Source of the DNA: Rothia nasimurium
GTDB lineage: Bacteria > Actinomycetota > Actinomycetes > Actinomycetales > Micrococcaceae
Length of the DNA: 64,000 bases
Reading direction: 5' to 3'
Assembly (NCBI RefSeq): GCF_928381705.1
Contig: NZ_CAKMSR010000006.1
Coordinates: 99,735-163,734 of the forward strand
The notes under the pieces were generated by a model that worked only from the letters and a program-made list of their open reading frames with translations, was not told the DNA's origin and did not search any database. Of this stretch, positions 1-8,090 are shown one piece after another. Position numbers and translations under genes: made by a program. The stretch's first letter is position 1; each line of letters begins with the position of its first letter.

Positions 1-1
1 A

Positions 2-757
2 CCGGCCGCAGCGCTAGAAGATCCGGCTATCAGCCCGGAGGGCACGGTCGAGCCAACCCAGCTCTCAGACGCCGAGAAAGAAGCCAACCGGCAACTCGTG
101 GATCGCTATGCCGAAGCCCTCTACGATGCAAGCGCCGAAGAAATCCTGACCTGGGCCCATGAACATGTGACCGGCAAGCTGGTGGTAACCCTCTCCATGG
201 AAAACACGGTGCTCGCCGAACTGGCTAGCCGCTACCTGCCTGACTCAGACTTCCTCTTTCTCGATACCGGCTACCACTTCCCCGAGACCCTGGACGTGGC
301 CCAGCAGGTAGAGGAACGCTACCCCCAGAACCTGGTCAGAGCCAAGCCCCTGCTCACCGTGGGCCAGCAGGACGCCCGCTACGGCATCAACCTCTACGGC
401 ACCGACCCCGCAGCCTGCTGTCGCATGCGCAAGGTCGAGCCCCTGGCAGCGTCCATGGCTCCCTATACCGGCTGGATTACCGGCCTCCGCCGGGCAGATT
501 CACCGCTGCGCGCCACCACCCCGGCGCTGGACATAGACCCCAACGGCAGACTCAAGATCTCGCCCCTGGTTACCTGGAGCCTTGAAGATACCGACCGGTA
601 CATCGACGAAAAGAACCTCATTGTTCACCCCCTGACCAAGGCAGGCTACCCCTCAATCGGCTGCGCCCCCTGCACCGCCAAGGTTGAAGCCGGCCAGGAC
701 CCCCGCAGCGGACGCTGGGCAGGGTTCACCAAGACAGAATGCGGACTACACACATGA
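2..757 (+). CDS. cysH: Assimilatory adenylylsulfate (APS) reductase, 5' end outside window
   Basis: Reduces APS to sulfite with thioredoxin in cytosolic sulfate assimilation. The frame is open from base 2 with no stop, so the true start is probably upstream of the window; the first internal start candidate is the GTG at 98. Seen: the Cys pair CCRMRKVEPL, a second pair CAPC, and the C-terminal ECGLHT. The Cys-Cys...Cys-x-x-Cys set binds the [4Fe-4S] cluster of APS-type reductases, and the Cys in ECGLHT is the catalytic one. PAPS-type enzymes lack the cluster cysteines, so APS is the likely substrate. This fits the absence of an APS kinase domain on the downstream CysN. The stop overlaps the cysD start as ATGA. 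Confidence 0.93.
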   Translation, partial: PAAALEDPAISPEGTVEPTQLSDAEKEANRQLVDRYAEALYDASAEEILTWAHEHVTGKLVVTLSMENTVLAELASRYLPDSDFLFLDTGYHFPETLDVAQQVEERYPQNLVRAKPLLTVGQQDARYGINLYGTDPAACCRMRKVEPLAASMAPYTGWITGLRRADSPLRATTPALDIDPNGRLKISPLVTWSLEDTDRYIDEKNLIVHPLTKAGYPSIGCAPCTAKVEAGQDPRSGRWAGFTKTECGLHT

Positions 758-1668
758 GCACCACAACAACAGAAACCCTTTCACCCCACCTCAAAGACCT
801 AGAAAACGAGTCAATCCACATCCTGCGCGAAGTAGCCGGGCAATTCGACAAGGTCGCCCTGCTCTTCTCAGGCGGTAAAGACTCCGTTGTCGTCTACGAA
901 CTAGCCCGACGTGCCTTCGCACCGGCACCCGTGCCCTTTGAACTGCTGCACGTAGATACCGGCCACAACTTCCCTGAAGTTATCGACTTCCGCGACCGCC
1001 TGGTGGAGCGCACTGGCGCCCGCCTGCGCGTGGCCAAAGTCCAGGACTGGATCGACCGGGGAGAACTCCAGGAGCGCCCCGACGGCACCCGCAACCCCCT
1101 GCAGACCGTCCCCCTGGTCGAAACCATCGAAGAACAAGGCTACGACGCGGTGCTCGGTGGCGCTCGCCGCGATGAGGAACGCGCCCGCGCCAAAGAGCGC
1201 ATCTTCTCGGTACGCGACGCCTTCGGCGGCTGGGACCCCCGCCGCCAGCGCCCCGAGCTGTGGAACCTATACAACGGCGGCCACCTGCCCGGCGAGAACA
1301 TCCGCGTCTTCCCCATCTCCAACTGGACCGAAGCCGATATCTGGGAATACATCGGAGCCCGAGCTATCGAGCTTCCCCCCATCTACTTCTCCCACGAGCG
1401 CGAAGTCTTCAACCGCGACGGCATGTGGCTGACCGCAGGGGAGTGGGGTGGCCCCACCAAGGGCGAACCCCTTGAAACCCGCCGGGTACGTTACCGTACC
1501 GTCGGCGATATGAGTTGCACCGGCGCCGTCCTATCTGAAGCCAGCACGGTACAGGACATTATCACCGAAATCTCCACCTCCACCCTGACCGAACGCGGCG
1601 CAACCCGCGCGGACGACCGCCTGAGCGAATCCGCCATGGAAGACCGTAAGAAGGAAGGTTATTTCTAA
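754..1668 (+). CDS. cysD: Sulfate adenylyltransferase subunit 2
   Basis: Catalytic subunit of ATP sulfurylase, which makes APS from ATP and sulfate with the GTPase CysN. The PP-loop FSGGKDSVV lies near residue 35–43 of the 304-residue protein, and the family C-terminus ending KKEGYF is present. Length matches the roughly 300 residues usual for CysD. I chose the ATG at 754, which overlaps the cysH stop as ATGA; an ATG at 739 in the same frame would add five residues. It is translationally coupled to cysH and lies one base before cysN. Confidence 0.95.
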   Translation: MSTTTTETLSPHLKDLENESIHILREVAGQFDKVALLFSGGKDSVVVYELARRAFAPAPVPFELLHVDTGHNFPEVIDFRDRLVERTGARLRVAKVQDWIDRGELQERPDGTRNPLQTVPLVETIEEQGYDAVLGGARRDEERARAKERIFSVRDAFGGWDPRRQRPELWNLYNGGHLPGENIRVFPISNWTEADIWEYIGARAIELPPIYFSHEREVFNRDGMWLTAGEWGGPTKGEPLETRRVRYRTVGDMSCTGAVLSEASTVQDIITEISTSTLTERGATRADDRLSESAMEDRKKEGYF

Positions 1669-1669
1669 A

Positions 1670-2965
1670 ATGACCCTGCTCACCCACCCCACCGATATCG
1701 AGACCGCTACCGGGGCAGCGGCGTCCGCCCAGCTTGCAACCCGTCAGACCCTGCGCCTGTGCACCGCCGGAAGCGTCGACGACGGCAAATCAACCTTCGT
1801 GGGCCGCCTGCTCCACGACACCAAGAGCGTGCTAGCCGACCAGCTCTCAGCGGTCGAGCGTACCAGCCGCGAGCGCGGCCACGACGGCCTGGACCTATCG
1901 CTCCTAGTTGATGGTCTGCGCGCAGAACGCGAGCAGGGCATCACCATCGACGTGGCCTACCGTTACTTCTCAACCGCCGAGCGCACCTTCATCCTGGCTG
2001 ACACCCCGGGCCACGTGCAGTACACCCGCAATACCGTGACGGGGGTTTCAACCTCCCAGGTTGTGGTGCTCTTAGTGGACGCCCGCCACGGCGTAGTGAC
2101 CCAGACCCGCCGCCACCTGACGGTTGCAGCCCTGCTGGGTGTGCGCCAGGTAGTCCTGGCTGTGAACAAGATTGACCTGGTGGATTACTCCCAGGACGTC
2201 TTTGAGCAGATTCGCGAGGACTTTACGGCTTTGGCGCAGGCTAAGGGCGTCGCCGAGGTAACCGTAATCCCTATTAGTGCCCTGAAGGGGGATAACGTGG
2301 TGGAACCTTCTGCCAACACTCCCTGGTACACCGGCCCGACCGTGTTGCGCTACCTAGAAACCGTGGACGTCACCGACGCTACCTCTGAGCTGGGGCTGCG
2401 CCTGCCCATCCAGTATGTAATTCGCCCCCAGGGTACCGACTACCGGGGTTACGCCGGGCGTATCACCGCCGGTCACCTGGCTGTGGGCGACACCGTGCAC
2501 CTGGGGCAGGGGCGAACCAGCACCGTCACCCACATCGATACCGCAGATGGGGCGGCAACCACTGCCACCATAGGAGACTCCATCGTGGTGCGCCTGGCAG
2601 ACGATATCGACCTCTCCCGCGGTGACCTCATTGCAGGTGCCGACCGCCCCGAGGGAAGCCGGGAACTCACCGCCACCCTGGTAGGGCTAGCCGACACCCC
2701 GCTACGCCCCGGCGCCAAGGTAAAACTCCGCTACGGAACCTCCCTAGTGCGAGCTCGATTGGTCTCCATCGACTCCCTGCTCGACATCGATACCAACCAG
2801 GAACACCCCGGCGAAGCCATCGAACTCAACGACATCGCCACCGTCACCCTACAACTAGCAGAAGACCTACCCGTCGAACCCTACAGCGGGCGCGGCCTGG
2901 TAGGCTCCCTGCTGCTGATCAACCAGGCAGACGGCAACACCCTAGCCGCAGGCCTCGTCCGCTAG
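1670..2965 (+). CDS. cysN: Sulfate adenylyltransferase subunit 1 (GTPase)
   Basis: GTP-hydrolysing subunit of ATP sulfurylase; GTP hydrolysis drives APS formation by CysD. The EF-Tu-like G domain shows G1 GSVDDGKST near residue 35, DTPGH (G3) and NKID (G4), followed by two beta-barrel domains. At 431 residues it is a plain CysN: there is no C-terminal APS kinase (CysC) domain as found in CysNC fusions. That agrees with CysH being an APS rather than PAPS reductase. It starts one base after the cysD stop, in the same operon. Confidence 0.95.
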   Translation: MTLLTHPTDIETATGAAASAQLATRQTLRLCTAGSVDDGKSTFVGRLLHDTKSVLADQLSAVERTSRERGHDGLDLSLLVDGLRAEREQGITIDVAYRYFSTAERTFILADTPGHVQYTRNTVTGVSTSQVVVLLVDARHGVVTQTRRHLTVAALLGVRQVVLAVNKIDLVDYSQDVFEQIREDFTALAQAKGVAEVTVIPISALKGDNVVEPSANTPWYTGPTVLRYLETVDVTDATSELGLRLPIQYVIRPQGTDYRGYAGRITAGHLAVGDTVHLGQGRTSTVTHIDTADGAATTATIGDSIVVRLADDIDLSRGDLIAGADRPEGSRELTATLVGLADTPLRPGAKVKLRYGTSLVRARLVSIDSLLDIDTNQEHPGEAIELNDIATVTLQLAEDLPVEPYSGRGLVGSLLLINQADGNTLAAGLVR

Positions 2966-2990
2966 AGCCCCACACAGAACGAATACCACC

Positions 2991-3938
2991 ATGAACAAAC
3001 TACTTCTCATCGCCCTGGGCGGTCTGCTCGCCCAACTGGTCGACGGCAGCCTCGGCATGGGCTTCGGAGCTACCTCAACCACCCTGCTCCTTGCCCTTGC
3101 AGCGATGAACCCGGCCAGCGCGTCCGCAGTTGTTCATGTGGCAGAACTCGGAACCACCCTCGCCTCGGGCGTCAGCCACTGGCGATTCAACAACATCGAC
3201 TGGAAGGTCGTGCTGCGACTGGGCCTGCCGGGTGCGGTAGGGGCCTTTGCAGGAGCGACCCTGCTCTCCAACCTCTCCCTGGCTACCGCCAAGCCGGTCA
3301 TGGCAACTATCTTGACCCTCATCGGCATCAACCTGGTACTCCGCTTCTCCACCGGCCGCCGCGCCGCCCGCGGCACCGGCGCTCCCGCCAACCCCCGCAT
3401 CCTCGGCTTCCTCGGGCTCTTCGGCGGATTCGTGGACGCCGCCGGTGGGGGAGGCTGGGGCCCGGTCACCAGCTCCACCCTCATGACCATCGGCAAAACC
3501 GAACCCCGCCGCATCGTGGGCACGGTCAACACCGCTGAATTTCTGGTTACCCTAGCAGCAAGCCTGGGCTTTGTACTGGGCATGTGGCAGGACCTCATCG
3601 AACACCTCCTAGCCGTCCTTGCCCTGCTGGCCGGTGGCGTCCTCGCTGCCCCCGTTGCCGCCTGGCTGGTCACCCGGATCAACCCCACCGCCCTCGGAGG
3701 CTTTGTGGGCACCTGCCTGGTCGTCACCCACCTGCCCTACCTCACCGGCCTCGTACCGGCCCTGGCCCCCTACAGCCTGCCGCTCACCCTGGGGGCAGCC
3801 CTCACCGGGCTGGCCCTGAGCACCCGAGGAGTGCTGCGGAGCCGAAACCTCACCCTCAGTCGCCCCACCGGCTACAGTGAAACTATCGCATCTTCGCATC
3901 ACGCGCTCGCCACCAGCACCACACGCACGAAAGACTAA
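2991..3938 (+). CDS. TauE/SafE family membrane transporter, likely sulfate or sulfite
   Basis: An integral membrane protein of 315 residues with about eight hydrophobic segments and the duplicated small-residue motifs of TauE/SafE (DUF81) proteins, such as QLVDGSLGMGFGAT near the N-terminus and GLFGGFVDAAGGGGWGP in the second half. In related actinobacteria a protein of this family in the same operon position is the proposed sulfate permease (CysZ type). Direction and exact substrate cannot be read from the sequence. Its place between cysN and the sulfite reductase points to sulfate uptake or sulfite handling. The next gene starts five bases after its stop. Confidence 0.85.
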   Translation: MNKLLLIALGGLLAQLVDGSLGMGFGATSTTLLLALAAMNPASASAVVHVAELGTTLASGVSHWRFNNIDWKVVLRLGLPGAVGAFAGATLLSNLSLATAKPVMATILTLIGINLVLRFSTGRRAARGTGAPANPRILGFLGLFGGFVDAAGGGGWGPVTSSTLMTIGKTEPRRIVGTVNTAEFLVTLAASLGFVLGMWQDLIEHLLAVLALLAGGVLAAPVAAWLVTRINPTALGGFVGTCLVVTHLPYLTGLVPALAPYSLPLTLGAALTGLALSTRGVLRSRNLTLSRPTGYSETIASSHHALATSTTRTKD

Positions 3939-3942
3939 ACCT

Positions 3943-5676
3943 ATGGCTAAGACCCTCACCGCCCGCCCCGACCAGGCAGCCGCACCGGCCCGCCGTAAAC
4001 CCGTCTCAAAGAAGCCCAACGGCCAGTGGAAAATCGACGGCAAAAGCCCGCTCAACGCCAACGAAGAATTCAAGCTGGCAGATGATGGCCTGCACGTACG
4101 CGAACGGATTATCGACACCTACTCCAAGGAAGGGTTTGATTCCATCGACTCGGACGACCTACACGGCCGCTTCCGCTGGTGGGGTCTTTACACCCAGCGC
4201 AAGCAGGGCATTGACGGCGGCCGTACCGCAACCCTGAGCCCCGAAGAACTCGAAGGCAAGTACTTCATGCTGCGCGTGCGTATCGACTCCGGCCAGCTCA
4301 CCACCGAGCAGACCCGCGTCATCGGTGAAATATCTCGGGATTTTGCTCGCGACACCGCAGATGTGACCGACCGCCAGAACGTACAGCTGCACTGGGTGCA
4401 GGTAGAAGATGTGCCCGAGATCTGGCGCCGACTGGCTGAAGTCAATCTCGATACCACTGAGGCCTGCGGCGACGTCGGTCGCGTCATTCTGGGCTCACCC
4501 CTAGCCGGGATCGCAGCTGACGAACTGATTGACCCCACCCCGGTCATTCGTGAAATTAAAGAGAAGTACATCGGCGACCCAGCCTTCTCGAACCTACCGC
4601 GTAAGTTCAAAACCTGCTTCACCGGCCACCCCAGCCAGGACGTCGTCCACGAAATTAACGACGTAGCTTTCGTGGGCGTAACCCACCCCGACCTGGGAGT
4701 CGGCTATGACCTCTGGGTCGGCGGGGGCCTGTCCACCAACCCCAAACTAGCCGAACGCCTGGGTGTTTTCGTTACCCAGGACCAGGCCGTTGAGGTCTGG
4801 AAGGGCGTCATCTCCATCTTCCGTGACTACGGCTACCGCCGCCTGCGCAACAAGGCCCGCCTCAAGTTCCTGGTCGCTGACTGGGGCGTTGAAAAGTTCC
4901 GGCAGGTACTCGAAGAAGAGTACCTAGGCTACGCTCTACCCGACGGCCCTGCCCCCGAGACTCCCTCCGTGACCGGCGACCATGTAGGGGTGCACGCCCA
5001 AAAGGACGGTAAGTTTTACATCGGCCTGACCCCCACCGTGGGGCGCATTAGCGGCACCCAGCTCATCGACCTGGCCAACCTGGTTGAAAAGTACGGCTCC
5101 ACCCGCCTGCGCACCACCCCCTACCAGAAGCTGGTTGTGCTCGACATCAAAGAAGATGATGTTGAGCCCTTCATCGCCGAAGCTGAGAAACTGGGCTTTT
5201 ACGCGCGTCCGTCCGTTTTTCGCCGCTCAACCATTGCCTGCACCGGTATCGAATACTGCAAGCTGGCGATTGTGGCGACCAAGTCCACCGCAGCGCGCGT
5301 CATCGATAACCTCGAAGAACGCCTAGCTGATGTTGCTGACCAGCTCCCGCAGCGCCTGACCCTGCACATCAACGGCTGCCCCAACTCCTGCGCCCGCATT
5401 CAGACCGCAGATATCGGGCTGAAGGGGCAGATCATTACCACCGATGACGGCCGCCAGGTCCCCGGCTTCCAGGTTCACCTCGGCGGTGGACTGGCCGACT
5501 ACCAGAACGACGCCGCCGGCACCCTTGGCCGCACCGTGCGCGGTCTCAAGGTAGAGGCTGACCTGCTGGAAGACTACCTTGAACGCCTAATCCGCACCTA
5601 TCTCGCGGAGCGAGCGGACGCCTCCCAGACCTTTGCGCGCTGGGCCCTGGAAGCAGACGAGCAACAGTTAGTATAG
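3943..5676 (+). CDS. sir: Assimilatory ferredoxin-type sulfite reductase
   Basis: Six-electron reduction of sulfite to sulfide using siroheme coupled to a [4Fe-4S] cluster. The 577-residue protein has the duplicated nitrite/sulfite reductase half-domains. The cluster ligands are visible as CTGIEYC and, about 40 residues later, GCPNSC. The start is placed at the ATG at 3943 (MAKTLTARPDQ), five bases after the transporter stop; the same frame is open to 3877 but that would overlap the transporter by 62 bases. Last gene of the sulfate operon. The siroheme genes at 6922–11665 would supply its cofactor. Confidence 0.93.
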   Translation: MAKTLTARPDQAAAPARRKPVSKKPNGQWKIDGKSPLNANEEFKLADDGLHVRERIIDTYSKEGFDSIDSDDLHGRFRWWGLYTQRKQGIDGGRTATLSPEELEGKYFMLRVRIDSGQLTTEQTRVIGEISRDFARDTADVTDRQNVQLHWVQVEDVPEIWRRLAEVNLDTTEACGDVGRVILGSPLAGIAADELIDPTPVIREIKEKYIGDPAFSNLPRKFKTCFTGHPSQDVVHEINDVAFVGVTHPDLGVGYDLWVGGGLSTNPKLAERLGVFVTQDQAVEVWKGVISIFRDYGYRRLRNKARLKFLVADWGVEKFRQVLEEEYLGYALPDGPAPETPSVTGDHVGVHAQKDGKFYIGLTPTVGRISGTQLIDLANLVEKYGSTRLRTTPYQKLVVLDIKEDDVEPFIAEAEKLGFYARPSVFRRSTIACTGIEYCKLAIVATKSTAARVIDNLEERLADVADQLPQRLTLHINGCPNSCARIQTADIGLKGQIITTDDGRQVPGFQVHLGGGLADYQNDAAGTLGRTVRGLKVEADLLEDYLERLIRTYLAERADASQTFARWALEADEQQLV

Positions 5677-5685
5677 GGCTGGCTT

Positions 5686-5744
5686 TTCGACGCGTCCGCC
5701 GGTTTTCCACTGTTGAGGCGTGGAAAACCGGCGGACGCGTCGAA
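5686..5744. repeat. Perfect 25-bp inverted repeat at the left side of cassette 1
   Basis: Arms 5686–5710 and 5720–5744 are exact reverse complements (25 bp) around a 9-base loop. Each arm carries CGCGTCCGCCGG and a run of four T or A. It lies between the converging stops of sir and the DUF559 gene, so it may act as a bidirectional terminator, although no T-tract follows the stem. A very similar inverted repeat lies at 6860–6918 on the other side of the DUF559 gene. Confidence 0.85.
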
Positions 5745-5745
5745 G

Positions 5746-6648
5746 TTATAGGTACACCCCGGCGGACGCGAAAGCCCGCTTCAGTTTCTCAGCCAACAAC
5801 TGCGGCCGGTAGATAACCTCGTGCCAGTTGGTCCGCACCACGTTGTAGCCTCTACCGCGGAGCCACGCTTCACGCTCATTCTGCTGAGCAAAAACCTGTT
5901 CACGGTTTGAATCCGCGTATTTGATGTTTCCGTCAAACTCTAAAATGATCATGCACTCAGGCCACATAAAATCAGGCCGGTAGCGCCGTCCGCCGCCCTC
6001 AACCCATACCTGCTGCTGGCAGGGCGGAAAGCCAAACTCGTCTAAGAAATAGACCACCAGACTTTCACCAGCAGATTCGGAAAGCGGATTGACCAAATCA
6101 GCCAGCTTCTGTAGGCGATTACTGCCGCGGCCCGTAGCCTGGCGTAACTGTGCCGTAAGGTCAGGGTAGAGAACCCCGGTGCGAAGCGAACTATCGGCCA
6201 GAACGAGCGCATGGCGAAGATCGAGAACCCTGCACGAATCAACAACAGTCTGAAGTGCAGATGTCACGGGGATACCCGCTAGCTTGTGGGGCTTGCTGGT
6301 TAGCCCGTGCACGGTTGTGCCAGGTGACGAATGAGCCCTGGCACGTGGCGCCGCAACGTGGATGCGCTCTGGCACCGCCAACTGGGCAAAACCGTAGAGA
6401 GCTGCGGCGCTGAGATGCGAAAAGACTGTTCGGTCGCCCATGACTTTGGAATGGGCAACTAACTGGGCTAGATACCGTTCGCTCGGTAAGAATGAGGACC
6501 AACTCTGCGCCGGTACGTAGACGCCGCGGCGGATTCTAACGATGTCGCCTCGGGAAACTTTTTGGCTCAGGGCATGACGGGTGAAGCCGCGCAGCTCCAA
6601 ATCTTGGGTTGTCTGAACTAAAGGGTGAATATCGTGCAGGCTTTTCAT
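5746..6648 (-). CDS. AbiEi-type HTH plus DUF559 nuclease-like protein (paralog 1)
   Basis: A 300-residue protein with two parts. The N-terminal ~60 residues resemble the winged-helix domain of AbiEi antitoxins (RGFTRHALSQKVSRGDIVRI, then GVYVP). The last ~110 residues match the Vsr/DUF559 endonuclease-like fold: ESAGES, RPDFMWP, ILEFDG and QNEREAWLRGRGYNVVR, giving the acidic and lysine residues of a PD-(D/E)xK-like site. It is clearly paralogous to the protein at 12624–13523. The start is the ATG at 6648; a GTG at 6663 would add five residues. No partner toxin is adjacent. Function is unknown: nuclease, regulator and orphan antitoxin are all possible. It is flanked on both sides by related inverted repeats. 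Confidence 0.8.
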   Translation of the reverse strand: MKSLHDIHPLVQTTQDLELRGFTRHALSQKVSRGDIVRIRRGVYVPAQSWSSFLPSERYLAQLVAHSKVMGDRTVFSHLSAAALYGFAQLAVPERIHVAAPRARAHSSPGTTVHGLTSKPHKLAGIPVTSALQTVVDSCRVLDLRHALVLADSSLRTGVLYPDLTAQLRQATGRGSNRLQKLADLVNPLSESAGESLVVYFLDEFGFPPCQQQVWVEGGGRRYRPDFMWPECMIILEFDGNIKYADSNREQVFAQQNEREAWLRGRGYNVVRTNWHEVIYRPQLLAEKLKRAFASAGVYL

Positions 6649-6699
6649 GTATCTAGACTGCACCGAGTGTGGCGTTCCTACCGGTCAGTCCTGAAAATC

Positions 6700-6708
6700 T
6701 GTGGATAA
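6700..6708 (-). promoter_or_regulatory. DnaA-box-like TTATCCACA upstream of DUF559 paralog 1
   Basis: On the minus strand the site reads TTATCCACAG and ends 51 bases before the ATG at 6648. It equals the E. coli DnaA box consensus. Paralog 2 has CTATCCACAG 49 bases before its ATG, so the site is conserved in position between the two genes. Whether DnaA or another protein binds is unknown. Confidence 0.5.
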
Positions 6709-6802
6709 CTCTGCCCTTGAACCGGTTTCAGGAAAGGTTGTGAGGGGCCTTCAGGTCATGCAGGCGTCATATATTGTGAGGTGAGGAGGGTCTGAACAAC
6801 CT

Positions 6803-6843
6803 GTCCGGACCACCCCGGTGGGGGCGCGTCCGTCCGGATTTTT
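6803..6843 (+). terminator. Terminator-like hairpin with no obvious plus-strand gene
   Basis: Stem TCCGGAC (6804–6810) with GTCCGGA (6832–6838), an inner CCACC/GGTGG hairpin, and TTTTT at 6839–6843. It reads as an intrinsic terminator on the plus strand, but no plus-strand gene ends here. A TATATT at 6770–6775 could be a -10 element of a short transcript. The rest of the 6649–6921 gap holds only this, the TATCCACA site and the right inverted repeat. Confidence 0.45.
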
Positions 6844-6859
6844 AGCACCTCGCTGAAAC

Positions 6860-6918
6860 TTCGACGCGCCCGCCGGTTTTCGATGTTTCAAGCGTTGAAA
6901 ATCGGCGGACGCGTCGAA
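6860..6918. repeat. Inverted repeat at the right side of cassette 1
   Basis: Arms 6860–6881 and 6897–6918 pair over 22 bases with two imperfect positions. The arm TTCGACGCGcCCGCCGGTTTTC is nearly the same as the arm at 5686–5707. A second, shorter hairpin TTTCAA-GCG-TTGAAA lies in the centre (6886–6900). It sits directly after the stop of the SUMT gene and may also work as its terminator. Confidence 0.8.
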
Positions 6919-6921
6919 TGC

Positions 6922-7962
6922 CTAGTGAGTCTCAAAGGCCCGAGCCATCACTTCATCTCGGTGAGGGCCGGCCACCGCACACACCTCGCCCAGGGTAATC
7001 ACAGCAGGCGGCTTCACATCGGCCAGGGTTTCGAGGCAGTCACCCAAGGTCGCGTAAACTTCGCGCTGGTTGGGGCGGAAGCCGTCCTGCACCGCAATCA
7101 GAGGCAAGGACGCCGGCACCCCGCGCTCGCGCAGACCGGCAACGGTATGGGGGAGGGACTTGACGCCCATGAGGAGGGAGACTGTGCCGCCGTCTTTGAG
7201 CAGGCCCGCCAGCTGATCCAGCTCCGAGCCGCCTAGAGGCGCGTGCCCAGATACCACGGTAAACATATGGGACACACCGCGCAGGGTAATCGGCACCCCG
7301 GCCAGAGCGGGTAGCGCGATCGATGAGGTCACCCCCGAATAGACAGTGACCGGTATACCGGACTGCTCACAGACATAGAGCTCTTCAGCGCCGCGCCCGA
7401 AGACATAGGGGTCACCGCCCTTCAGACGGGCCACCGTCCGACCGGCTAGAGCATGCTCTACCATGAGCCGGTCAATCTCCCGCTGCGGCACCCGGTGCTG
7501 GCCGGGAATCTTTCCCACATCAATAATGCTTGCCTTAGGCGCCCAGCGGGGCAGGTCTTGGTGGGGAGCAAGATGGTCAAGCAGGACGACGTCCGCCCGA
7601 CTCAGTGCCTCAAGGGCATGGCGGGTCATGAGGCCGGGATCGCCGGGGCCAGCCCCGATCAAAAAGACCCTGCCGACCTGCTGGGGCGCCGGTTCGCTAT
7701 CTACAAGAAGGACCGTATGCAGCCCCCTGTTGCCCAGGGCGGCCTTAATCGCCTGCCGCCAGTTCCCAATCTCATCGGGCTGCTCGGCACAGATGACCAC
7801 CACAGACGGGGAGATATCTTCTAGAACAGAGGGGAGCAGGTCAGCAGAGGAGACACTCATGACTTCAGCCGCCGCCTTATACTTGGGCGCAACCTGCCCC
7901 ACCCGCTCTGATGCTCCGCAGAGCAGCACCGCGGCACTGGTGACATCAAGATCAGCGAACAC
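6922..7962 (-). CDS. cobA: Uroporphyrinogen-III C-methyltransferase (SUMT)
   Basis: Methylates uroporphyrinogen III twice with SAM to give precorrin-2, the branch point to siroheme. Residues from about 97 on show the tetrapyrrole methylase motifs GAGPGDPGLMT, LKGGDPYVFGRGAEE and SGVTSSIALPALAGVP. The 346-residue protein is about 95 residues longer than a minimal SUMT. The N-terminal extension looks like a small alpha/beta (Rossmann-like) domain but lacks a clear GxGxxG and I do not recognise it. The separate SirC-like protein at 11213 supplies the dehydrogenase step. Its position between the sulfite and nitrite reductases supports siroheme synthesis as its role. Confidence 0.9.
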   Translation of the reverse strand: MFADLDVTSAAVLLCGASERVGQVAPKYKAAAEVMSVSSADLLPSVLEDISPSVVVICAEQPDEIGNWRQAIKAALGNRGLHTVLLVDSEPAPQQVGRVFLIGAGPGDPGLMTRHALEALSRADVVLLDHLAPHQDLPRWAPKASIIDVGKIPGQHRVPQREIDRLMVEHALAGRTVARLKGGDPYVFGRGAEELYVCEQSGIPVTVYSGVTSSIALPALAGVPITLRGVSHMFTVVSGHAPLGGSELDQLAGLLKDGGTVSLLMGVKSLPHTVAGLRERGVPASLPLIAVQDGFRPNQREVYATLGDCLETLADVKPPAVITLGEVCAVAGPHRDEVMARAFETH

Positions 7963-8032
7963 GCCGTATCCTCTCCCTAGAAAACTCTTTACCCTTCATC
8001 CTCACACGGGGCGGGCAGCTTCACCCACTTGC

Positions 8033-8080
8033 GTGACCTCGCATGAACCGGAGTACCACAACCTTGTCACGCGAGGTCAC
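8033..8080. promoter_or_regulatory. Inverted repeat GTGACCTCGC between nirB and cobA
   Basis: GTGACCTCGC at 8033–8042 is repeated as its reverse complement at 8071–8080, and the right copy is preceded by another GTCAC. It lies downstream of the nirB stop and 70–120 bases upstream of the cobA start. It could be a cobA operator or a weak nirB terminator; no T-tract is present. Confidence 0.4.
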
Positions 8081-8090
8081 ACGGCGGCAG

